Assembly: GCA_023255615.1 (NCBI GenBank)
Contig: JAHFLI010000038.1
Span: forward strand, 1 to 9,528
DNA from: Candidatus Woesearchaeota archaeon
GTDB lineage: Archaea; Nanobdellota; Nanobdellia; Woesearchaeales; JACQSR01
Length of the DNA: 9,528 nt
Direction: 5' to 3'
In this document: positions 4,389 through 9,528 of the stretch, in pieces
Position numbering within the stretch: position 1 is the first letter of the stretch
Layout of the letters: the number at the start of each line of letters is the position of its first letter
The notes under the pieces: model-generated
Told to the model about the DNA's origin: nothing
What the model saw: only the letters and a program-made list of their open reading frames with translations
Database searches by the model: none
Position numbers and translations under genes: made by a program

Positions 4389-7007
4389 ATGGAAGAAGAA
4401 AACCAACCATCAAAAGAAGAAGTTCAGGAAGTAGTCAAAGAGGAAAAGAAGCTTGAGAAAATTGAACCTCAAGAAGAATATGTGTATAAACAAGTGAAAA
4501 GTCTTATTTTTTCTGTTCTCTCTCCAAAGATGATCAAAAAGATGGCATCTGCCAAAATTGTTACTCCTGAGCTTTATGATCGAGAAGGATACCCTGTTGA
4601 TGGTGGGTTAATGGATATTCGTCTTGGAGTTATTGATCCGGGGTTACGGTGCAAAACATGCGGCTCAAAGCTGAAGGAATGTGTCGGGCATTTTGGGTAT
4701 ATCGAATTAGCTCGTCCTATTATTCATGTTAATTTTGTTCCGGTCATTTTGAAACTCTTACGATCAACATGCCGCGAATGTGGGCGCGCTTTAGTTTCAA
4801 AAACAAAAGCAGAAAAAGTAGTTGATGCTGTTGAAGGAGAGGAAGAGGAAGTTGCAGAAAAAAAGAAAGCCCATAAATCAGTCTCTGCTGCAGGGATTGC
4901 AAAATGTCCCCATTGCAAAGCAAGACAACAAAAAGTGACGCTTGATAAGCCAACAACGTTTATGGAAGCTGAAAGAAGAATTTCTCCGATTGATATCCGT
5001 GCACGATTAGAGAAAATTCCTGATGAAGATCTTTCACTTTTCGGTCTTAATTCCACCAGTATCCGACCTGAGTGGGAGGTGCTTACCGTTATGCCCATTC
5101 CACCGGTCACCATGAGACCATCTATTACTCTTGAATCGGGGGAGAGAAGTGAAGATGATCTCACTCACAAATTAGGAGATATCGTTAGAATTAATCAACG
5201 ACTCTTCGAAAATATTAACGCGGGAGCACCTGAAATTATTATTGAAGATTTGTGGGATTTGCTTCAATATCATATAACTACTTTTTTTGATAATTCATTG
5301 CCTCAATTACCCCCCGCACGCCATCGATCTGGACAACCGTTGAAAACCATTAGTGAGAGAATTAAGAGTAAAGAAGGAAGAATTCGTCATAATTTAGCAG
5401 GAAAAAGAACGAACTTTTCCGCAAGAACAGTTATTTCTCCTGATCCCATGCTTGAATTGAATGATGTTGGTGTTCCTCGAGAGATTGCGATGAAACTTAC
5501 TATTCCTGAGCGTGTCAATGAATGGAATACTGCATTTTTGAAAAAATTCATTCAGAATGGTCCCGAAATATACCCTGGAGCTAATTATATTATTAGACCT
5601 GATGGAAAGAAAAAGAAGATTACTGATGAGACTAAAGAGAGTGCGTTGGAAGAGCTTCAGCCAGGATATGTTGTGGAACGTCATCTTATGGATGGTGATG
5701 TTGCGATCTTCAACAGACAGCCGAGTCTTCATCGAATGTCCATGATGTGTCATCGTGTTCGCGTGCTTCCTGGAAGAACCCTTCGATTAAATTCCGCAAT
5801 CTGTAATCCATACAATGCAGATTTTGATGGAGATGAAATGAATCTTCACATTCCACAGACGGAGGAAGCTCGTGCGGAAGCAGAGATTTTAATGGAAGTT
5901 CAGACTCAGTTAATATCTCCTCGTTATGGATTAAGCGTTATTGGTTGTGTACAGGATGCTATTTCAGGAAATTATATTCTGACGAAAAATCTGACTGTTA
6001 GCAGAGGAGAGGCTATCGATCTTTTGATGGCCGTCGGTATTACCAATTTTTCACGCTTACCTAAGAAGGAGATGGTGACGGGAAAGGAAGTTTTTTCAGT
6101 TGTTATTCCAGAAGATTTCTCTTTTAAAGATGAACACGCTACCATTGAAGATGGGAAACTTATCGAAGGAGTCATGGATAGAAATCTTTTGGGTGAAGGT
6201 TCTGGACTTCTTCTCCGAACTATTCATAAAAAGTATGGGAAAGATTTTTCTATTGATTTTCTTGGTAAAATTTTCCGTTTAGGTATTGAAGTATTATTTA
6301 GAAAAGGATTTTCAACAGGGATCTCAGATACTGATCTTCCAGAAAATGGAAAGAATGAAATCAAGCAAAGTCTTGATGATGCATATGAAGAAGTAAAGGG
6401 TCTTATTGAGATGTATCAAAATAATAAGTTAGATTCGTTCCCGGGAAAAACGTTGAGGGAAACACTTGAGCTTCGGATTTTGGAAGTACTCAATAAAGCG
6501 AGAAATAAGACAGGTGAAATTGTTTCAAATACTGCACGCCAAGATTCCCATACGATGATTATGGCTAAATCTGGAGCGCGTGGTAATTTACTCAACCTCG
6601 CTCAAATGGCAGCATGTGTAGGACAGCAAGCAATGAGAGGGAAACGTATCGATAATGGATTTAACCAACGTACGTTGTCGATGTTCAAAAAAGGAGATTT
6701 AAGTCCTGTTGCACGAGGATTTATTCGTAATGGATTTAAAACGGGATTAACCCCTGCAGAGTTCTTTTTCGGTTCGATGACCGGACGAGATTCCTTAATG
6801 GATACTGCATTGAGAACTCCAAAATCAGGATATCTCTATAGAAGATTGGCAAACGCAATGCAAGATTTGAGAGCTGAATATGATGGTACCATTCGTGATT
6901 CCTCTCGAAAAATTGTTCAATTCTCTTATGGAGAGGACGGCATCGACGTATCCAAATCTGAAAATGGAAAAATTAATGTTAAACGCATTATTAGTAATAT
7001 TGTTTAG
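4389..7007 (+). CDS. rpoA1: DNA-directed RNA polymerase subunit A'
   Basis: N-terminal two-thirds of the largest subunit, 872 residues, containing the catalytic centre. Zinc sites: C88, C91, C98, H101 and C128, C131, C173, C176. The region AGKRTNFSARTVISPDP and FNRQPSLHRMSMM leads to NADFDGDEMNLH (476-487), where D478, D480 and D482 bind the catalytic magnesium. SGARGNLLNLAQMAACVGQQ follows, then the bridge helix from P789 (AEFFFGSMTGRDSLMDTALR). ATG 4389 is chosen: the frame is open back to 4332, but that would overlap rpoB' by 56 bases. The nearest GGAG is 13 bases upstream, rather far. Unusual is a charged Glu/Lys-rich N-terminal extension of about 32 residues before the family start at VKSLIFSVLSPKMI. 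An acidic GEEEEVAEKKK stretch lies between the second pair of zinc cysteines. Confidence 0.96.
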   Translation: MEEENQPSKEEVQEVVKEEKKLEKIEPQEEYVYKQVKSLIFSVLSPKMIKKMASAKIVTPELYDREGYPVDGGLMDIRLGVIDPGLRCKTCGSKLKECVGHFGYIELARPIIHVNFVPVILKLLRSTCRECGRALVSKTKAEKVVDAVEGEEEEVAEKKKAHKSVSAAGIAKCPHCKARQQKVTLDKPTTFMEAERRISPIDIRARLEKIPDEDLSLFGLNSTSIRPEWEVLTVMPIPPVTMRPSITLESGERSEDDLTHKLGDIVRINQRLFENINAGAPEIIIEDLWDLLQYHITTFFDNSLPQLPPARHRSGQPLKTISERIKSKEGRIRHNLAGKRTNFSARTVISPDPMLELNDVGVPREIAMKLTIPERVNEWNTAFLKKFIQNGPEIYPGANYIIRPDGKKKKITDETKESALEELQPGYVVERHLMDGDVAIFNRQPSLHRMSMMCHRVRVLPGRTLRLNSAICNPYNADFDGDEMNLHIPQTEEARAEAEILMEVQTQLISPRYGLSVIGCVQDAISGNYILTKNLTVSRGEAIDLLMAVGITNFSRLPKKEMVTGKEVFSVVIPEDFSFKDEHATIEDGKLIEGVMDRNLLGEGSGLLLRTIHKKYGKDFSIDFLGKIFRLGIEVLFRKGFSTGISDTDLPENGKNEIKQSLDDAYEEVKGLIEMYQNNKLDSFPGKTLRETLELRILEVLNKARNKTGEIVSNTARQDSHTMIMAKSGARGNLLNLAQMAACVGQQAMRGKRIDNGFNQRTLSMFKKGDLSPVARGFIRNGFKTGLTPAEFFFGSMTGRDSLMDTALRTPKSGYLYRRLANAMQDLRAEYDGTIRDSSRKIVQFSYGEDGIDVSKSENGKINVKRIISNIV

Positions 7008-7011
7008 GTGA
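7006..7011 (+). promoter_or_regulatory. Shine-Dalgarno of rpoA''
   Basis: AGGTGA overlaps the rpoA' stop codon (TAG 7005-7007) and lies four bases before ATG 7016 and ten before ATG 7022. Both starts are possible and differ by two residues; 7016 is used here. Confidence 0.6.
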
Positions 7012-7015
7012 AAAC

Positions 7016-8149
7016 ATGAGCATGTATACCGAATATTCAACCAAACTTCCAAAAAAGATTATTGATGAAGTGAAAGAAAGTGTCCCTGAAAATATTTCCG
7101 ATTCAAAATTAAAAAAGGTTCTTGATGAATGTGTGAGAGAATTTGAGAATTCGCAAGTTGAGGCTGGAGAAGCAGTTGGTTTGGTTTCTGCAGAATCTAT
7201 TGGAGAACCCGGAACTCAAATGACCTTGAACACATTCCACTTTGCAGGAGTTGCTGAAATGAATGTTACCATGGGTCTGCCACGTATTATTGAAATCCTT
7301 GATGGTAGAAAATCACTGACGACTCCAATGATGGAGATTTATCTTAAAAAACCATACAACAAAGGAGATAATAATATTAGGAAGTTAGCGCTCGCTATTA
7401 AAGGGAATCGATTGAGAGATATTGTTTCAGAAATTTCTATCGATATTGCTGATAATTCATTAAAGATTGTGCTCAGTAAAGATAAGATGCGTGAAATTGA
7501 ACTCACGGAAGCGACTGTGCTTAAGACACTTCAGAAATCCGTCAAGAACTACAACGTAAAGATGGAAGGTGTGGAAATCTCTTTGAAAGCGAAGAGTAAG
7601 GAGACCACATTAAATGATCTCTACAAAATGAAAGAAAAAGTGAAAACGGTTCATATGAGCGGCGTTAAAGGAGTTACTCAAGTGTTGCCTGTCAAGCGAG
7701 ATGATGAGTATATTATTATCACCGCTGGTTCAAATTTGAAGGATATCCTTGAAATGGAAGAAGTCGATGCGACACGGACGACAACAAACGACATTTTCGA
7801 GATTGAAGGCGTATTAGGAATTGAAGCTGCCAGGAAAGCAATTATCGATGAAGTGTTTAAAGTTATTGAAAGTCAAGGATTAAATGTTGACGTTCGACAC
7901 ATTATGCTCGTCGCAGATACCATGTGCACTTCAGGAGTTGTCCGAGGGATTACTCGATACGGAATTGTGAGTCAAAAGTCTTCTGTTCTTGCTCGAGCCT
8001 CATTTGAGACACCTATTAAGCATATCATTCAAGCGAGCTTGATTGGAGAAGTTGACAATCTCAATTCAGTTGTTGAAAATGTTATGATTAATCAACCTGT
8101 TCCGATAGGAACGGGATTACCTAAATTGCGTATAAAGAGACAAAAATGA
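7016..8149 (+). CDS. rpoA2: DNA-directed RNA polymerase subunit A''
   Basis: C-terminal part of the largest subunit, 377 residues, completing the active site with the trigger loop and forming part of the jaw and clamp. The trigger-loop block AVGLVSAESIGEPGTQMTLN runs on to FHFAGVAEMNVTMGLPR (about 53-90). The conserved end contains MLVADTMCTSGVVRGITRYG, SVLARASFETPIKHI and NQPVPIGTGLP. The last motif wording is what I associate with DPANN archaea, a weak lineage hint. It follows rpoA' after eight bases, with its Shine-Dalgarno on the rpoA' stop. It overlaps rpl30e in ATGA. Confidence 0.96.
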   Translation: MSMYTEYSTKLPKKIIDEVKESVPENISDSKLKKVLDECVREFENSQVEAGEAVGLVSAESIGEPGTQMTLNTFHFAGVAEMNVTMGLPRIIEILDGRKSLTTPMMEIYLKKPYNKGDNNIRKLALAIKGNRLRDIVSEISIDIADNSLKIVLSKDKMREIELTEATVLKTLQKSVKNYNVKMEGVEISLKAKSKETTLNDLYKMKEKVKTVHMSGVKGVTQVLPVKRDDEYIIITAGSNLKDILEMEEVDATRTTTNDIFEIEGVLGIEAARKAIIDEVFKVIESQGLNVDVRHIMLVADTMCTSGVVRGITRYGIVSQKSSVLARASFETPIKHIIQASLIGEVDNLNSVVENVMINQPVPIGTGLPKLRIKRQK

Positions 8150-8415
8150 AACTTGATAACCAAGAGATAAAGAAAATATTACAGGAAAAGAAAGTTGTTT
8201 TGGGAAGAGAGCAATGCTTTAAGTTATTAAAGAGAGGAAAACTTGAATCTGTGTTGGTTACCTCAAATTGTTCTGATCAGACAAAGACTCTTTTGCATCG
8301 GTATGCGGGATTACAAAAGATTGAGACATTTCCTGTTTCTTTGACAAACCAAGAGTTAGGAACATTATGCAGAAAACCGTTTCCCGTATCACTTCTCGGG
8401 ATTCTTAAGAGCTAA
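8146..8415 (+). CDS. rpl30e: Ribosomal protein eL30
   Basis: Large-subunit protein of the L7Ae/L30e RNA-binding superfamily, 89 residues, slightly short for the family. Visible features are the N-terminal helix with KKVVLGREQCFKLLKRGK, the strand LESVLVTSNCSDQTKTLL, and the C-terminal LTNQELGTLCRKPFPVSLLG, which matches the eL30 signature ELGTLCGKPF. Position between rpoA'' and nusA is the classical archaeal arrangement. It starts in the ATGA overlap with rpoA'', so translation is probably coupled. L7Ae is a relative, but the ELGTLC block and the locus favour eL30. Confidence 0.92.
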   Translation: MKLDNQEIKKILQEKKVVLGREQCFKLLKRGKLESVLVTSNCSDQTKTLLHRYAGLQKIETFPVSLTNQELGTLCRKPFPVSLLGILKS

Positions 8416-8418
8416 TGC

Positions 8419-8835
8419 ATGGAGAAGCGCGTTTACGATATTAATTTGATGAAGTTTATTTCTCTATTTGAGAGTCTCACTGGCGCTCGAGTGAAAGATT
8501 GCGTGGAACAAGATCAAGCATTATTGTTCGTCATTGAGCCGGGAGACATGGGTAAGGCGATAGGAAGAAATGGTTCTCATATCAAGCGAATAGAAGGCAC
8601 AATTAAAAAACCTATTCGAGTTGTGGAGTTCAGTGATAATATTGAAGAGTTTGTTTGCTCCTTACTCTATCCTCTTGTACCTCTCGGAGTGAACCAAGAG
8701 GAGGGAACATTAGTTATAACTGGAAAAGATGCAAAAACGAGAGGTATGATCATCGGGAGGGATAGATCTCGTCTCCACTCTATTCAATCGATCATCGCAC
8801 GTTTTTTCCCCATCAAAGAAATAAAGGTTACGTAA
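8419..8835 (+). CDS. nusA: NusA-like transcription factor, two KH domains
   Basis: Archaeal NusA consists only of the two KH RNA-binding domains of bacterial NusA; this protein has 138 residues, the usual size. KH1 carries KAIGRNGSHIKRIE with the G-R-N-G loop at 49-52. KH2 carries MIIGRDRSRLHSIQSII, where the expected final glycine of the loop is Arg116. It begins three bases after rpl30e. No strong Shine-Dalgarno is seen, so reinitiation after rpl30e is likely. An alternative start at Met11 (MKFISLFESLTGA) would match many relatives almost as well. The role in transcription elongation or termination is inferred from the family. Confidence 0.92.
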   Translation: MEKRVYDINLMKFISLFESLTGARVKDCVEQDQALLFVIEPGDMGKAIGRNGSHIKRIEGTIKKPIRVVEFSDNIEEFVCSLLYPLVPLGVNQEEGTLVITGKDAKTRGMIIGRDRSRLHSIQSIIARFFPIKEIKVT

Positions 8836-8842
8836 CAAAAGA

Positions 8843-8850
8843 TTTAAAAA
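8843..8850 (+). promoter_or_regulatory. TATA-like element for leaderless rps12
   Basis: TTTAAAAA preceded by the purine-rich AAAAGA (a BRE-like stretch) lies with its centre about 26 bases before ATG 8873. This spacing puts the transcript start at the start codon. No Shine-Dalgarno is found before rps12, which agrees with leaderless initiation. It sits in the only sizeable gap (37 bases) of the gene string. Confidence 0.45.
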
Positions 8851-8872
8851 CGGATGGAAAATTCTCGAACAT

Positions 8873-9310
8873 ATGTCTAAGAAATCAAAGGGTCTAGGTG
8901 CTGGTAAGAAACTTTCAAAGCGAAGAGCTCGAGCTCGATGGAGTAATAAGTGGTATACCAAGCGCGTTCTCAAACTTAAGGAAAAATCAGATCCTCTTGG
9001 AGGAGTTTCTCAAGGTACTGGAATTATACTTGAGAAAATTCAGCTAGAGGCAAAACAGCCAAATTCTGCGATGAGGAAATGTGTCCGTGTTCAGCTTACT
9101 AAAAATGGGAAGCAAGTAACTGCATTTTTACCGGGAGATGGAGCAACAAAACTGGTTAATGAGCACGATGAAGTTATGATTGAAAGTATTGGTGGAAAGA
9201 TGGGTCGCTCAAAGGGAGATATTCCTGGAGTGAGATGGCAAGTGATCAAAGTTAATGGCCAGTCTCTTATTGGGCTTCTTTCTGGAAAATTGGAGAAAGC
9301 GAGAAAATGA
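8873..9310 (+). CDS. rps12: Ribosomal protein uS12
   Basis: Small-subunit protein at the decoding centre, 145 residues, archaeal/eukaryotic type. A very basic N-terminus (GLGAGKKLSKRRARARWSNK) is followed by the core LEAKQPNSAMRKCVRVQL with the KQPNSA loop at 61-66, then TAFLPGDGA (PGDG 87-90), NEHDEVMIESIGGKMGRSKG and IPGVRWQVIKVN. These are the conserved loops that contact the A site. The start ATG 8873 lacks a Shine-Dalgarno but has a well-placed TATA-like element. The stop overlaps the rps7 start in ATGA. Confidence 0.96.
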   Translation: MSKKSKGLGAGKKLSKRRARARWSNKWYTKRVLKLKEKSDPLGGVSQGTGIILEKIQLEAKQPNSAMRKCVRVQLTKNGKQVTAFLPGDGATKLVNEHDEVMIESIGGKMGRSKGDIPGVRWQVIKVNGQSLIGLLSGKLEKARK

Positions 9311-9528
9311 TTAAAGCATTCAATAGATGGTCTACTGAAGGAATTCAGGTTCAAGACGCAGGATTACAGAGATATATCTCGTTAGATTCACGAATCGTTC
9401 CAAAAACTGGGGGAAGAAGTGCAAAAAATAGGTTTCATAAAAGCAGAGTTTTTATTGTTGAGAGGTTAATTAATAAAGTGATGATTCCCGGACATAAATC
9501 AAAAAAGCATTTCAAAACAAGCGGCCAT
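9307..9528 (+). CDS. rps7: Ribosomal protein uS7 (partial, runs off the window)
   Basis: The first 74 codons of uS7, a primary 16S rRNA-binding protein of the 30S head. The start ATG overlaps the rps12 stop. The archaeal pattern is clear: FNRWSTEGIQVQDAGLQRYI, then VPKTGGRSAKNRFHKSRVFIVERLINKVM and PGHKSKKHF. The usual archaeal N-terminus is somewhat longer, so this one is on the short side. The frame is open to the last base; the remainder of the gene is beyond the window. The rps12-rps7 pair is conserved throughout archaea and bacteria. Confidence 0.93.
   Translation, partial: MIKAFNRWSTEGIQVQDAGLQRYISLDSRIVPKTGGRSAKNRFHKSRVFIVERLINKVMIPGHKSKKHFKTSGH

Noticed and set aside
4724..5164. Long minus-strand open frame opposite rpoA'
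   Set aside because: It is a shadow of rpoA' codon structure; the translation is low-complexity Ser/Leu-rich and no family is seen.
5394..5753. Minus-strand open frame opposite the rpoA' active-site region
   Set aside because: It is antisense to the highly conserved A' core and has no independent start signals.
7005..7018. rpoA'/rpoA'' boundary as a nonsense mutation
   Set aside because: The A'/A'' split is general in archaea, and rpoA'' has its own AGGTGA and ATG.
1..9528. CRISPR array, insertion sequence or phage attachment features
   Set aside because: No regularly spaced direct repeats, transposase-like frames or terminal inverted repeats were seen; the window is core chromosome.

Overview
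The window is a piece of an archaeal chromosome carrying the conserved RNA polymerase / ribosomal protein gene string: rpoH, rpoB'', rpoB', rpoA', rpoA'', rpl30e, nusA, rps12, rps7. All are on the + strand and packed with overlaps or very short gaps. The split of the large subunits into B''+B' and A'+A'', the eukaryote-like small subunit H, a two-KH NusA without an S1 or N-terminal domain, archaeal-type uS12 and Shine-Dalgarno motifs such as GGTGA together identify an archaeon. AT-rich composition, very compact genes, and protein details such as the RpoA'' C-terminus and the RpoA' bridge-helix wording lead me to suspect a DPANN lineage (Woesearchaeota/Pacearchaeota-like). That placement is inference and not demonstrated.

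Layout. Positions 1-432 (minus strand) hold the start of an unrecognised gene. Its reading frame is broken, or shifted by -1, at a run of seven T; the continuing frame is open to the window edge and carries a CxxC pair. Positions 433-596 form a divergent intergenic region with TATA-like elements facing both ways, a long hairpin (517-569) and a small CGCG hairpin just before the first tRNA. Positions 597-852 hold two intron-containing tRNA genes. tRNA-Asp(GTC) has one intron in the T-loop. tRNA-Lys(TTT) has three very short introns, in the D-loop, anticodon loop and T-loop. All four introns can be placed with a bulge-helix-bulge, and removing them restores standard tRNAs. The RNA polymerase operon starts 22 bases after tRNA-Lys with no convincing promoter between, so the tRNAs and the operon may share a transcript.

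How the genes work together. RpoH, B'', B', A' and A'' are catalytic-core and assembly subunits of one enzyme. eL30, NusA, uS12 and uS7 link transcription to ribosome synthesis. The only real gap in the string (8836-8872) carries a TATA-like element placed for leaderless transcription of rps12, which would give rps12-rps7 an independent supply.

The most notable content is the triple-intron tRNA-Lys next to a T-loop-intron tRNA-Asp, followed by the slippery-site frameshift in the minus-strand gene. The polymerase operon itself is ordinary apart from an N-terminal extension on RpoA' and a few substitutions.
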